Assembly (NCBI GenBank): GCA_028293625.1
Contig: JAQGOL010000029.1
Location: forward strand, 62,001-126,000
Length of the DNA: 64,000 bases
From: Chthoniobacteraceae bacterium
GTDB lineage: Bacteria > Verrucomicrobiota > Verrucomicrobiia > Chthoniobacterales > Chthoniobacteraceae
Direction: 5' to 3'
In this document: positions 55,906 to 64,000 of the stretch, one piece after another
Position numbering within the stretch: position 1 is the first letter of the stretch
Layout of the letters: every line of letters begins with the position of its first letter
Program-made: the position numbers and the translations under genes
Notes under the pieces: generated by a model
Database searches by the model: none
Told to the model about the DNA's origin: nothing
What the model saw: only the letters and a program-made list of their open reading frames with translations

Positions 55906-56076
55906 TCGTAATGCCAGGATGGACCACAAGACAGGGAAGACTTCTTATACAAAGACTCCCGGTTTTGCGGCGATTGCAGAGTCTCTGTCCACCTCTTTTT
56001 TGAGCTTGGCGAAACTTTTTAAGGCGCTGAACATGGTCCTGCTCTTTAGTAGGTCAACTACCATCAGGTCCATTCA

Positions 56077-57048
56077 GTGAGCGAAGCAGAAACCCTTCAA
56101 TTTGAAAATGCGCGCGTGCTCGCTCTGTTACACGCCAACGATCTTCGATTGCTAAAAAATCTCGAAGATGAGCTTGCCGTCAAGGTGACGGCCCGGGATG
56201 GATGGTTGCGCGTGGAGGGTGAGCCATTGGGAATTGAACAAACTCGCCAGCTTTTTGATCAGCTTGAGCGTGCCCGCCAGAGTGGCGTGAGCATTCGTAA
56301 ACACGAATTTTTATACGCCCTTCGCGCACTTCAGGAGCCGGCTGATGGCGGGCTTGATGATTTGATTGCCACGCGGATCTTGTGCTCCCCGAAACGGCCC
56401 CCGATCATTCCCAAGACCGCGGGGCAGCGGGCATATATTCGCGAGATAACTAATAACGACATGGTCTTCGGGATTGGCCCTGCCGGCACCGGCAAGACTT
56501 ATCTGGCCATGGCGATGGCGATCTCGGCGCTAAAGAAAGAACTCGTCACGCGGATCATCCTGACCCGGCCGGCGGTGGAAGCGGGCGAAGCGCTTGGGTT
56601 TTTGCCGGGCGATTTGAAGGAAAAGATCATGCCTTATTTGCGTCCTCTTTATGATGCGCTGCATGACATGCTCGATCCCGAGGAGGTCCAACGCTTGATG
56701 GAACGTGGTGTGATTGAGATTGCGCCGTTGGCTTACATGCGTGGCCGGACATTAAATCACGCCTTCGTTGTCCTGGATGAGGCGCAGAATACCACGACCG
56801 AGCAGATGTTTATGTTTCTGACGCGGCTTGGAGCGGAGTCCAAGTGTGTTGTGACCGGAGACCAAACGCAGATCGATTTACCATCCAATAAACGCTCCGG
56901 CCTCATTGAGGCGCTGCAGGCTTTGCGCGACGTGGAAGGGATCTCCTTTTGCCACTTTGCTGAGCGCGATGTTATCCGGCATGAGTTGGTGCAATCCATC
57001 GTACGTGCTTATCGGCGTTACCGCGGTATTGGGGAGACGGAACCTTAA
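56077..57048 (+). CDS. PhoH-family ATPase (PhoH/YbeZ type)
   Basis: The 323-residue protein has an N-terminal KH-like RNA-binding part (LLKNLEDELAVKVTARDGWL), then the PhoH P-loop domain: KTAGQRAYIREI, Walker A GIGPAGTGKTYLAM, RPAVEAGEALGFLPGDLKEK, Walker B FVVLDEAQNTT and VVTGDQTQIDLP. YbeZ-type PhoH proteins work with the RNase YbeY in rRNA processing in many bacteria. The start codon is GTG 56077, preceded by AGG. The HD-domain membrane protein gene follows 43 bases later; in many genomes ybeY comes next, but it is not here. Confidence 0.9.
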   Translation: MSEAETLQFENARVLALLHANDLRLLKNLEDELAVKVTARDGWLRVEGEPLGIEQTRQLFDQLERARQSGVSIRKHEFLYALRALQEPADGGLDDLIATRILCSPKRPPIIPKTAGQRAYIREITNNDMVFGIGPAGTGKTYLAMAMAISALKKELVTRIILTRPAVEAGEALGFLPGDLKEKIMPYLRPLYDALHDMLDPEEVQRLMERGVIEIAPLAYMRGRTLNHAFVVLDEAQNTTTEQMFMFLTRLGAESKCVVTGDQTQIDLPSNKRSGLIEALQALRDVEGISFCHFAERDVIRHELVQSIVRAYRRYRGIGETEP

Positions 57049-57091
57049 GACGTGCTGGAGTAGCCAGACCGGATAAAATCGCGATTTGTCT

Positions 57092-58723
57092 ATGTTCGAT
57101 TTTCTTGAACGTAAACGGCTGATTAAAAAAGGGCTCGCTTCCTCCAAAACGCGGCGGCGGAGGACCGAGAGCGAGCTTTTCCAAACGCTGGAGTACGGGG
57201 TCGGCGCCAAGGTCGCCATATTCCTTGGATTTATCCTCGGTCTTTGGTTTTTAATTTATTCGGACTCCGCGCCGCAGCCGACGGAACGTGTCCTGATTGG
57301 GCTCCTGATTTTCGTTACGGCTATTGCGCAACTCTGGATCAATCATCCAAATACGTGGCCTCGCAACTCGCGGGTTCTGCTGATGTTCGCAATCTTTCTG
57401 GTGCATCTGGCTGCGGTGAAAATGGTCCTGGCAGCCGCGAATCATCCTGTGCTGCAAGCCGGGACTGTTGACTTCGGCCGTTTAAGCGACCGGCAGCATC
57501 TTTGGCGGCTCGCTCTGCCTTTTGTGCTGGCACCGCTGACGCTCTCGGTTCTGCTTGGCAAAAATCACGGTATTTACGCGGCGATTTTTGTCAGTTTATG
57601 GGGCTCAATCATCTATGGAGAGATCGACGCGAAGTTCCTGGTGATGAGTTTGATTACCGGATTTGTCGCGGTATTTGTGACCATCGAGGTACGCCGCCGC
57701 AGCCGCCTGGTGCGAGCGGGTTTTTTCGTGGGAATTGCCACTTGGATTCTGGCCGTCATTTTTGGATGGATCGGGCCGATTGTCTGGGAATCGGCCAGTG
57801 GCACGCATTGGGGAATGGTCGGCTGGCAAACGTTGGTCGCGGTCGGGAGCCCGATCGTCGTGGCGTTCATTGTAGGCGGCGGCCTGGTTCCGGTGTGTGA
57901 ATGGCTTTTTGGAATCACCACAGATATTTCCTGGCTTGAGCTTGCTGATTTAAATCATCCGCTGCTCAAGCGAATGACCATTGAGGCGCCGGGCACTTAT
58001 CATCACAGCCTTGTGGTCGCCAACCTGGCCGAGGCAGCGGCCGAGGCCATCGGTGCCAATGCCACCATGGCGCGGGTCTGCTCCTATTTTCATGATATCG
58101 GCAAACTGGTGAAGCCGGAATATTTTACCGAGAACAGCCGGCATGATCGCAATCCGCATGACGATCTGGCGCCGACGATGAGCGCTTTGGTGATCATCGC
58201 CCATGTGAAGGAGGGCGTCGATCTTGCCTTAAAACATGGGCTCAACCAGGAGATCATCAACGTCATCCAGCAGCATCACGGCACTTCCCTGGTTTACTAT
58301 TTTTTCAAACGCGCGCTTCAGCAGCAGGAAGATGCACGCGCGGGTGGGAAGATCATGAACATTCGCGACGAGGATATCCCGGAGGTAAGCGAGGAGAGCT
58401 TCCGTTACAGCGGGCCGCGTCCGCAAAGCAGGGAATGCGGAATCATCAGCCTCGCGGATTGCATTGAAAGCGCGTCACGCAGTTTGGAACGTGTTACCCC
58501 GCAGAAAATCGATCAGCTGATTAGCGACTTGATTGAAAAGCGGCTTTTTGATGGGCAGTTGAAGGATTGCGATATCACTCTGCGCGAAATTGAAGTGATC
58601 GCCGAGAGCTTCAAATATACCCTCCAAAGCATGCTTCACAGCCGCGTGGCTTATCCGAGCGAGAAAAACGAGACGCCGCCGCCGCCTTCAAAGTCTGCCA
58701 TCACCCGGATGTCGGCGGCATAA
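57092..58723 (+). CDS. 7TM-HD phosphohydrolase (PgpH/YqfF-like), lacking the extracellular domain
   Basis: The 543-residue protein has a basic N-terminal tail (KTRRRR) and a block of about seven transmembrane helices at 40-270 (VAIFLGFILGLWFLIYS; VRAGFFVGIATWILAVIFGW). A cytoplasmic HD domain of about 230 residues follows: APGTYHHSLVVANLAEAAAE, CSYFHDIGKLVKPEYF (HD dyad), VIIAHVKEGVDLALKHGLNQ, HHGTSLVYYFFKRA and ADCIESASRS. PgpH-type HD proteins hydrolyse c-di-AMP. Typical PgpH has a large extracellular 7TMR-HDED domain before TM2; it is missing here. ATG 57092 was taken, with TTG 57086 the alternative. It is paired with the PhoH gene. Confidence 0.85.
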   Translation: MFDFLERKRLIKKGLASSKTRRRRTESELFQTLEYGVGAKVAIFLGFILGLWFLIYSDSAPQPTERVLIGLLIFVTAIAQLWINHPNTWPRNSRVLLMFAIFLVHLAAVKMVLAAANHPVLQAGTVDFGRLSDRQHLWRLALPFVLAPLTLSVLLGKNHGIYAAIFVSLWGSIIYGEIDAKFLVMSLITGFVAVFVTIEVRRRSRLVRAGFFVGIATWILAVIFGWIGPIVWESASGTHWGMVGWQTLVAVGSPIVVAFIVGGGLVPVCEWLFGITTDISWLELADLNHPLLKRMTIEAPGTYHHSLVVANLAEAAAEAIGANATMARVCSYFHDIGKLVKPEYFTENSRHDRNPHDDLAPTMSALVIIAHVKEGVDLALKHGLNQEIINVIQQHHGTSLVYYFFKRALQQQEDARAGGKIMNIRDEDIPEVSEESFRYSGPRPQSRECGIISLADCIESASRSLERVTPQKIDQLISDLIEKRLFDGQLKDCDITLREIEVIAESFKYTLQSMLHSRVAYPSEKNETPPPPSKSAITRMSAA

Positions 58724-58853
58724 TTTTTTCCGAGCTTACAGGCCGGCGCGCAAGGTTGGCTTCCTGACTCTTCAAATGGGAGGAGGGCGGGTGCGAAATG
58801 ATTGCACTTTCCACTCGTCAGTGTTCAACAGGCACTTTTATAACCTGCTGACA

Positions 58854-59966
58854 ATGTCCACGACGTCTCCCGCTTTTCAGGTCTCCGAGCAACTCCACGA
58901 CGCCCGCGATCGGTTGGCTCGCTCCAGGGTGCTCGTCGGCTTTGACGGATTCGTGGACACCATCCTCCACGTGGTGGCTCAGCGGGAGTCGACAACCCAG
59001 TATTCGCGCATGGACAGGATGGGCGATTTTTCCGGGCGGATCGGCGAGGCGGCCGGCCACAGCGCGAACTTTGAGTTCGTTACACAAATGGTTAAACTTG
59101 GGGGCAACGGGCCGATCATGGCAAATGCCCTGGTCAGCTATGGCACGCCATTGACCTATATCGGCAATCTCGGCTCGCCGAACCCGCACCCGGTTTTTAG
59201 TGATCTAACCAAGCGGGCAAAAGTTTATTCAATTGCCGAACCGGGCTACACCGACGCAATCGAGTTTGATGATGGCAAGCTCATGTTTGGAAAACATGAG
59301 AGCCTCAAGGACGTGAGTTGGGAGACCCTCATCGCGCATGTTCCTGAGGATGAGTTGGTTGCTTTATTTTCCGACTCGACGCTCATCTCGCTCGTCAACT
59401 GGACGATGCTGACGCAGATGACGGCGATCTGGGAAAAAATTCTCAGTCACATTGCCCCAAGGCTCGAAGGTGAACGGCGCTGGCTTTTCATCGATCTGGC
59501 CGATCCGGCAAAGCGTTCGCGTGAAGACATTTCCGCCGCGCTCAAACAGATCGCAAAGTTTGAAGGACATTTCCGCGTCGTGCTGGGATTAAATTTCGCG
59601 GAGAGCCGTCAGATTGGTGAGGTGCTCGGACTTGGCACAGTGGAGGAAACTTACGGCACCGTTACCCATCACGCGTCGCAAATTCGTGATCTGCTCAAGA
59701 TCGACACGGTCGTGATCCATCCGACCCATTTTGCGTCGGCATCCGATGCGAGCGGGTCGGCGCACGTCGTGGGGCCTTTTATTTTAAAACCAAAGATCAC
59801 CACCGGCGCCGGTGATCACTTTAATGCGGGATTTTGTATCGGTCGCATTCTCGGACTCGATATCTCCGCATGCCTGCAGATCGGCGTTGCAACTTCAGGA
59901 TATTACGTGCGCCACGCCGAGAGCCCGGGCCTGGACGACCTCACCAAGTTTCTTCAGACTTTGTGA
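58854..59966 (+). CDS. PfkB-family carbohydrate kinase
   Basis: This 370-residue kinase has LVGFDGFVDTILHVV at the N-terminus (the sugar-site DGFVD), LGGNGPIMANALVSYG (the GG-x-G-N motif), YIGNLGSPNPHPVF, and the catalytic TGAGDHFNAGFCIGRIL. It is distinct from the first PfkB gene of the window, which reads GAGDAF. The substrate is unknown. ATG 58854 gives a normal N-terminus; the earlier frame lies in the 130-base gap after the HD gene. Confidence 0.88.
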   Translation: MSTTSPAFQVSEQLHDARDRLARSRVLVGFDGFVDTILHVVAQRESTTQYSRMDRMGDFSGRIGEAAGHSANFEFVTQMVKLGGNGPIMANALVSYGTPLTYIGNLGSPNPHPVFSDLTKRAKVYSIAEPGYTDAIEFDDGKLMFGKHESLKDVSWETLIAHVPEDELVALFSDSTLISLVNWTMLTQMTAIWEKILSHIAPRLEGERRWLFIDLADPAKRSREDISAALKQIAKFEGHFRVVLGLNFAESRQIGEVLGLGTVEETYGTVTHHASQIRDLLKIDTVVIHPTHFASASDASGSAHVVGPFILKPKITTGAGDHFNAGFCIGRILGLDISACLQIGVATSGYYVRHAESPGLDDLTKFLQTL

Positions 59967-59995
59967 GGCAAGGGGGGGATTCCTTCCTTAATGCG

Positions 59996-61069
59996 TTATT
60001 CGATTCGCGTGGCCATTTGCTGCGCCTGAAGGCAAAGCTCGGCGGCGAGAAATGCGTGCTCCTGGGTCATGGCATGCTCGGTTCGGTTGAGGCAATCAAG
60101 GATAAGCGCTCCGAAAAAAGGGTAGCCAACCTGGCCATGACAGCGCATGTGGTGTTCACCCTTGTGATCGACCAGATAAAGCTGGTCGCCTTCATCTTCA
60201 CGGCCGACATCGGTGTATTTGCGCAGCTCGATGTAGCCTGCCGTGCCGAGGATAAATGTGCGGCCATCGCCCCAGGTGCGAAGTCCGTCCGGATTAAGCC
60301 AGTCGACGCGGATGTAATTGGTCGCGCCGTTTTCGGCCAGGAGGTTTGCATCGCCCCAATCTTCAAATTCCGGAAAGCTCTTGTGATTATAGTTGGCCAC
60401 CTGCGCGTTGATCACGGTTGCCTTCTTTGCGCCGGTGTAATGAAGGAATTGTTCAAACTGATGTGACCCGATATCGCAGAGAATTCCGCCTGTTTTTTCC
60501 TTTGACCAAAACCACGGCGGACGCGTGCTGGGAGAGCTGCGATGCGGTCCAAGGCCTAAAACCTGGATGACGCGCCCAATTGCCCCCTGATCGATGAGTT
60601 GCCCGGCGCGCACGGCGCATTCGACATGCAGACGTTCGCTGAAATAAACCATGTATTTCTTTCCGGTCTCAACCGTTTTCTTCCGTGCGGCTGCCAGTTG
60701 CTCGAGTGTTGTGAAAGGCGTTTTATCTGTGAAATAATCTTTGCCAGCGTCCATTACCCGTAACCCGAGCCGGGCGCGCTCACTTGGGATGGCCGCTGCA
60801 GCCACCAGTTTTATCTCGGACTTTTCAAGGAGCGCTTCAATCGAACCAACTGGTTGGACGCTCGGGAAAGTCTTGCAGAATTTTTCTACTTTCAGGGGAT
60901 CGGGATCAAACACATAACGCAGTTCGCCGCCCGCTTCAGTGAGCCCTTTGCATTGGCCGTAGATATGACCGTGATCAAGCGCCGCGGCTGCAAAAACAAA
61001 CTCGCCGCGATCGACCACCGGGACCGGTTTGCCTTCAGGGGCATAATTCATTCCATCGGATTTCTGCAT
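59996..61069 (-). CDS. Gfo/Idh/MocA-family oxidoreductase
   Basis: The 357-residue NAD(P)-dependent dehydrogenase family protein has a Rossmann part (about 15-140): FAAAALDHGHIYGQCKGLTE takes the place of the usual GxGxxG loop, with only part of the glycine pattern. YFTDKTPFTTLEQLAAARKK holds the Lys of the family EKP motif (here DKTP), and GGILCDIGSHQFEQFLHYTG holds the active-site Asp and His. Substrates in the family are sugars, inositols and related polyols; the one here is unknown. ATG 61069 is placed ahead of QKSDGMNYAPEG. The loop deviation might change cofactor use. Confidence 0.83.
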   Translation of the reverse strand: MQKSDGMNYAPEGKPVPVVDRGEFVFAAAALDHGHIYGQCKGLTEAGGELRYVFDPDPLKVEKFCKTFPSVQPVGSIEALLEKSEIKLVAAAAIPSERARLGLRVMDAGKDYFTDKTPFTTLEQLAAARKKTVETGKKYMVYFSERLHVECAVRAGQLIDQGAIGRVIQVLGLGPHRSSPSTRPPWFWSKEKTGGILCDIGSHQFEQFLHYTGAKKATVINAQVANYNHKSFPEFEDWGDANLLAENGATNYIRVDWLNPDGLRTWGDGRTFILGTAGYIELRKYTDVGREDEGDQLYLVDHKGEHHMRCHGQVGYPFFGALILDCLNRTEHAMTQEHAFLAAELCLQAQQMATRIE

Positions 61070-61170
61070 GAGCAAAACTATCGGGGGGGGCGCGGCCAAG
61101 TCATGTCAAAAAGCGGAAAGGTTGAGCTCGGATTTCGGGCAGGCTTGCTGATCGCCTGTTAAAACGCGCC

Positions 61171-61200
61171 TTTACAAACTGCCATCGGCTCTCCTAGCCT
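61171..61200 (+). promoter_or_regulatory. Possible promoter of the sugar dehydrogenase gene
   Basis: TTTACA (61171-61176) and TAGCCT (61195-61200) are separated by 18 bases, 46 bases upstream of the start codon. The -35 is one mismatch from TTGACA and the -10 keeps the conserved T-A...T ends. Similar TAGNCT elements lie just before mqnE and the cupredoxin gene. Tentative. Confidence 0.3.
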
Positions 61201-61246
61201 TTATTTCCCGAGCGGTCCCCAACCTCACTGCCGGGATCCCCAAACT

Positions 61247-62596
61247 ATGAAGCATCTCGCGTTTTCATTTCTCGCAGCTGCCGTGGCTGCATCGGCTCCT
61301 GTTGTTATCGCTGCCGAAGGCGAAGTTCCCCCGGTTCAACCTGGCGGCAAGCTGCCAGGTAACGTGGCTATCAAACTAGTCAAAGTAGTCGATGGCCTTG
61401 TCGACCCGATTCATGTCACCGCGCCGAAGGACGGTTCCGGCCGGTTGTTTGTCTGCGAACGGCCCGGCGTCATCCGGATAATCAAAGACGGCAAGCTGCT
61501 TGATAAGCCGTTTCTTGATATCAAGGATAAGACGCTAAGTTCTTTTCTTGAAGAGGGACTCTATTGCATCGAGTTCCATCCGAAGTTCAAAGAAAACGGG
61601 ATTGTTTATGTGAGCTACGCCGACCTCTGGTTCAATGGCTCCACGCTTGTCACCGAGTATCACGTCTCCAAGAATAACCCGGACAAACTTGATCCTGATA
61701 GCGCGCGGGTGATCATGCAGATTGATTATCCTTTCTGTAATCATCACGGCGGCAAGGTTGCTTTTGGCCCTGATGGGTACCTCTATGTAGGGGTCGGCGA
61801 TGGTGGCTGGGAAGGGGATGTGATTAGTGCCGGACAGGATCTGCATACATGGCTGGGCAAGATGCTGCGCATTGACGTGAACTCGAGTTCTCCGGATCGC
61901 GCCTATAATATTCCCAAGACCAATCCCTTTATCACACCCTTGCAGCAGATGACGCTTTTTGGCGTCAGTGAACTTCAGTTCTCCAAAATTCATCCCCGCG
62001 CCAAGCCCGAGATCTGGGCGTTCGGCATCCGCAATCCGTGGACCTTTTCGTTTGATAGGAAAACAGGCGATCTGTATATCGCCGACATCGGACAGAACCA
62101 TTGGGAGGAGGTCGATATGCAGCCTGCGGCAAGCAAAGGCGGCGAGAACTACGGATGGAAGTTTATGGGCGGCAGCCATCCGTTCCCGATTGAACTCGAG
62201 AAAGGCGCGCCGCGCATCGGTATTCTTCCGGTTGCCGAATACAGCCATGTCGACCAGGGAATCTGCGTGATCGGACTTGGTGTTTATCGCGGAAAAGAGT
62301 TTCCCTCGCTTGATGGCATCTACTTTGTTTCCGATTGGGGCAGCGGCAAGGTATGGGGAATGAAGCGCGATGATGCCAGCAAATGGCAGATGCAGGAACT
62401 GCTCGATCTCGATACGCCGCTTCGGCCAACAAGCGGCGGGGAGGACGAGGAGGGGAACCTCTATCTCACTCATGCATCCGCCAATTATGGGGGCGCGGTC
62501 GACCCGTATCAAAATGAACGGGGCGCGCTTTGGAAGATCGTTCCCGCTGACAAGGTGCCCGCCGGTGCTGTGACAGCGCCTCTGCAGGCGAAGTAA
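61247..62596 (+). CDS. Secreted PQQ-type glucose/sorbosone dehydrogenase family protein
   Basis: The 449-residue beta-propeller (GSDH family) has a signal peptide (MKHLAFSFLAAAVAASAPVV). Blades contain IHVTAPKDGSGRLFVCERPG, YCIEFHPKFKENGIVYVSYA, CNHHGGKVAFGPDGYLYVGV (the HH-GG block of the PQQ/calcium site in relatives), WAFGIRNPWTFSFDRKTGDL, ENYGWKFMGG and GDLYIADIGQNHWEEVD. Relatives oxidise sugars in the periplasm with PQQ, passing electrons to the respiratory chain; whether PQQ is used here is inference. Transcription ends at a strong intrinsic terminator directly after the stop. Confidence 0.88.
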   Translation: MKHLAFSFLAAAVAASAPVVIAAEGEVPPVQPGGKLPGNVAIKLVKVVDGLVDPIHVTAPKDGSGRLFVCERPGVIRIIKDGKLLDKPFLDIKDKTLSSFLEEGLYCIEFHPKFKENGIVYVSYADLWFNGSTLVTEYHVSKNNPDKLDPDSARVIMQIDYPFCNHHGGKVAFGPDGYLYVGVGDGGWEGDVISAGQDLHTWLGKMLRIDVNSSSPDRAYNIPKTNPFITPLQQMTLFGVSELQFSKIHPRAKPEIWAFGIRNPWTFSFDRKTGDLYIADIGQNHWEEVDMQPAASKGGENYGWKFMGGSHPFPIELEKGAPRIGILPVAEYSHVDQGICVIGLGVYRGKEFPSLDGIYFVSDWGSGKVWGMKRDDASKWQMQELLDLDTPLRPTSGGEDEEGNLYLTHASANYGGAVDPYQNERGALWKIVPADKVPAGAVTAPLQAK

Positions 62597-62611
62597 ACCG
62601 CTGTTTTTTAA

Positions 62612-62645
62612 TCCGGGATTCGGACAGCCGAATCCCGGAGTTTTT
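62612..62645 (+). terminator. Rho-independent terminator after the sugar dehydrogenase gene
   Basis: A perfect 12-bp stem, TCCGGGATTCGG (62612-62623) with CCGAATCCCGGA (62628-62639), closes a 4-base loop (ACAG) and is followed by G and five T residues. It separates the dehydrogenase from the cupredoxin gene 30 bases downstream. Confidence 0.92.
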
Positions 62646-62674
62646 CGCCGCCCGGTTTCTGCTAGACTGCTTTT

Positions 62675-63277
62675 ATGAAACTCACGTTTGTCCGTCCGCT
62701 TTTCTGTTTTTTTGCCGCCGCCAGTCTCCACTCGCCGGCAGTTGCCCAGGAGCCTGCCGCACCGCACGATCCTGCGGTCCATGCCGGGGCCGGATTAAAG
62801 AAGGAGCTGATCGCGGGCATTACTGAGGCGGATTTCTTAAAACTCGGAGCCGGGCCGAAGACGGCGAAGATCACGTTGGTGGCCGCCTTTACCGACGCCA
62901 ACTACGGAATGAATTTCAACGGCTATTCCCATGGTAAAGCGACCTACACGATCCCCGTGGGATGGACGGTTGAAGTCACCTTCATTAATCCCAGCCCGGT
63001 GCCGCATAGCGCGCTTGTCGTGGAGCGGGATATGACAAAAAAGGTGCAACTCGGCGAGCCTGCTTTCAAAGGCGCCGCCGTGCCCAATCCCATTGTCGGC
63101 ATGAGCACGAGCAAGGCGACGTTTACCTTTGTGGCAAGCGAAGCGGGTGACTACGCGCTGGCATGCGGTTTTCCAACCCATGCGGCGGGTGGTCACTGGG
63201 TGGCGCTCGATGTAAGTCCCAGTGCCAAAGCCCCTTCACTTAAGCTCGGCGACGCTCCGGAGAAAGAAGCAAAGTAA
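62675..63277 (+). CDS. Exported sulfocyanin-like cupredoxin with unusual axial ligand
   Basis: The 200-residue protein has a signal peptide (1-24, FFAAASLHSPAVA) and a blue-copper-like beta-sandwich: NGYSHGKATYTIPVGWTVEV, FINPSPVPHSALVVERD (His111), and the C-terminal loop ALACGFPTHAAGGHW (Cys164, His169). In classical sulfocyanin and plastocyanin the loop is C-x4-H-x4-M; here the fourth position is His174 instead of Met. Those four residues would bind the copper. The role should be electron transfer in the periplasm, perhaps to a terminal oxidase or from the sugar dehydrogenase upstream; that is inference. The C-terminus is a short charged tail. Confidence 0.82.
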   Translation: MKLTFVRPLFCFFAAASLHSPAVAQEPAAPHDPAVHAGAGLKKELIAGITEADFLKLGAGPKTAKITLVAAFTDANYGMNFNGYSHGKATYTIPVGWTVEVTFINPSPVPHSALVVERDMTKKVQLGEPAFKGAAVPNPIVGMSTSKATFTFVASEAGDYALACGFPTHAAGGHWVALDVSPSAKAPSLKLGDAPEKEAK

Positions 63278-63290
63278 CGGCACGCGCCGT

Positions 63291-63437
63291 CTATCGCCCG
63301 GAAGCAGCCGCTGGCGGGCTTGCTCGTCCCTTGAAGAGCGGCATCGACTTTTCAACCGACTTATAGACGCCCCATCCAAGGGGAATGCAGACCACCATCC
63401 ACGCCACGCAGAGCTTGATGAGATTGGAATTTTTCAT
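63291..63437 (-). CDS. Small subunit of OFA-type MFS transporter (48 residues)
   Basis: This tiny gene begins ATG at 63437 with MKNSNLIKLCVAWMVVCIPL, continues with GWGVYKSVEKSMPLFK, and ends in TAG. It has one hydrophobic helix followed by an amphipathic W-G-V-x-x-S motif typical of the short proteins encoded immediately after oxalate/formate-antiporter-like MFS genes. It starts 16 bases after the MFS stop on the same strand, as expected for a dedicated partner. The C-terminus is Ala/Pro-rich (SPPAAASGR). Its function in the transporter is unproven; the association is by gene order. Confidence 0.78.
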   Translation of the reverse strand: MKNSNLIKLCVAWMVVCIPLGWGVYKSVEKSMPLFKGRASPPAAASGR

Positions 63438-63453
63438 GTCAAAAAAAGGTCCC

Positions 63454-64000
63454 TTACGGTTGCTTCGGTATGGTGGTTAAAGGGACGGTTGACGTCCCTG
63501 GATGATGATGGCGCGTGTGGACGGCTTTAACCAGATAGTTGCAGAGCGCCCCGGCCAGCAGCAGGCCTACCATAAGATACATGGTGAAGTTGTAGGATTG
63601 CGCCGCTGGAACATGGCGGGCTTTTTGATATTCAGCGATATAGGTGACCAGTTGCGGTCCAAGTACGGCAGCCATTGACCAGGCAGTGATGAGGCGTCCG
63701 TGAATGGCGCCGACCTGCATGGTCCCAAACATGTCCTTTAAGTAAGCCGGTATGGTGGCGAACCCGCCGCCATACATTGAGATGATGACGGCGGTAATGG
63801 CCACAAATAGAGTGACGTTGTTCAGATGTTGCGTGAACGGAATCAGCGAATAGAGCAGTGCCCCCAAAAGGAAATAGATGAAGTAGACGTTCTTGCGTCC
63901 GATATAATCGCTTGTACTCGACCAGAGGAAACGGCCGCCCATGTTGAAGATGCTAAGAAATCCGGCAAATCCGTCTCCGACCGCTTTTGGCACCCCGAAC
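63454..64000 (-). CDS. MFS transporter, oxalate/formate antiporter (OFA) family, 3' part
   Basis: The gene enters from the right edge; about 182 C-terminal residues are present and no start is in view. Helices include VYFIYFLLGALLYSLIPFTQ, VTLFVAITAVIISMYGGGFA and TMYLMVGLLLAGALCNYLV. The blocks FLWSSTSDYIGRKNVYF and AIHGRLITAWSMAAVLGPQL are those of the OFA (OxlT-like) family, which exchanges oxalate/formate or carries other small carboxylates. The visible small subunit gene just downstream supports this family. The substrate is undetermined. Confidence 0.85.
   Translation of the reverse strand, partial: FGVPKAVGDGFAGFLSIFNMGGRFLWSSTSDYIGRKNVYFIYFLLGALLYSLIPFTQHLNNVTLFVAITAVIISMYGGGFATIPAYLKDMFGTMQVGAIHGRLITAWSMAAVLGPQLVTYIAEYQKARHVPAAQSYNFTMYLMVGLLLAGALCNYLVKAVHTRHHHPGTSTVPLTTIPKQP

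Noticed and set aside
1-64000. CRISPR arrays, tRNA/rRNA genes, insertion sequences, integrases and phage genes
   Set aside because: I looked for tandem direct repeats, cloverleaf patterns, and transposase or integrase motifs and saw none.

Overview
The window (GC in the high 50s by eye) looks like chromosome from a free-living, Gram-negative, heterotrophic bacterium, most likely a Verrucomicrobiota member (soil Chthoniobacterales-like). This is inference. The supports are outer-membrane barrels and an autotransporter, RND efflux, the futalosine menaquinone genes mqnE-mqnA, MutL with an endonuclease motif, and many secreted or sugar-acting families common in that phylum (Tat-exported sugar isomerase-like TIM barrel, ThuA, Gfo/Idh, PQQ-type sugar dehydrogenase, haem/copper/TPR proteins). 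I found no rRNA, tRNA, CRISPR array, insertion sequence or integrase, so it reads as core chromosome, not an island.

Layout. 1-4.4 kb: end of a TolC-like gene, an unusually reduced adaptor and an RND pump in one tightly coupled operon. 4.4-10.9 kb: an outer-membrane barrel, a Tat-exported TIM barrel, and a two-gene unit of a GalU-like nucleotidyltransferase plus an 1107-residue fusion of a FKP-type GHMP sugar kinase and a UDPGP-type pyrophosphorylase. 10.9-13.3 kb: a haem c / PHM-like copper monooxygenase / TPR protein translationally coupled to a redoxin. 13.5-19.3 kb: AlgE-type porin and a nitrate-type ABC transporter (SBP, permease, two ATPases) behind a possible sigma-54 promoter and a cluster of TGAAT half-sites. 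19.7-28.1 kb: a large autotransporter and a second RND pair. 28.1-35.7 kb: M13 peptidase, TrmN6-like methyltransferase, PGRP-type amidase, ThuA, a fusion of queuosine transglycosylase (Tgt) to an MnmC-like methyltransferase, and an ECF sigma factor. 35.8-45.5 kb: mqnE-mqnA, a small Sm-like protein, the reverse-strand run erpA-like / membrane protein / serA / pepA, mutL and a cupin. 45.6-49.7 kb: DUF485/ActP acetate symporter pair, hemW, hexose-6-phosphate mutarotase. 49.9-53.4 kb: two adjacent signalling proteins, a REC-PAS-SpoIIE phosphatase and a REC-kinase-REC hybrid lacking the phospho-accepting histidine. 53.4-64 kb: two PfkB kinases, two exported unknowns, PhoH plus a PgpH-like HD protein, Gfo/Idh, sugar dehydrogenase, a cupredoxin and an OFA-type MFS transporter with its tiny partner subunit.

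Best candidates for something undescribed: (i) the Tgt-MnmC-like fusion, joining two chemistries that act on wobble base 34; (ii) the GHMP kinase-UDPGP fusion with its GalU-like partner, a probable sugar salvage/activation module in the reverse domain order to Bacteroides FKP; (iii) the haem c-PHM-TPR protein that keeps all copper ligands of peptidylglycine monooxygenase and is coupled to a redoxin; (iv) the signalling pair with a His-to-Asn kinase. All family assignments come from motifs read by eye; no database search was run.
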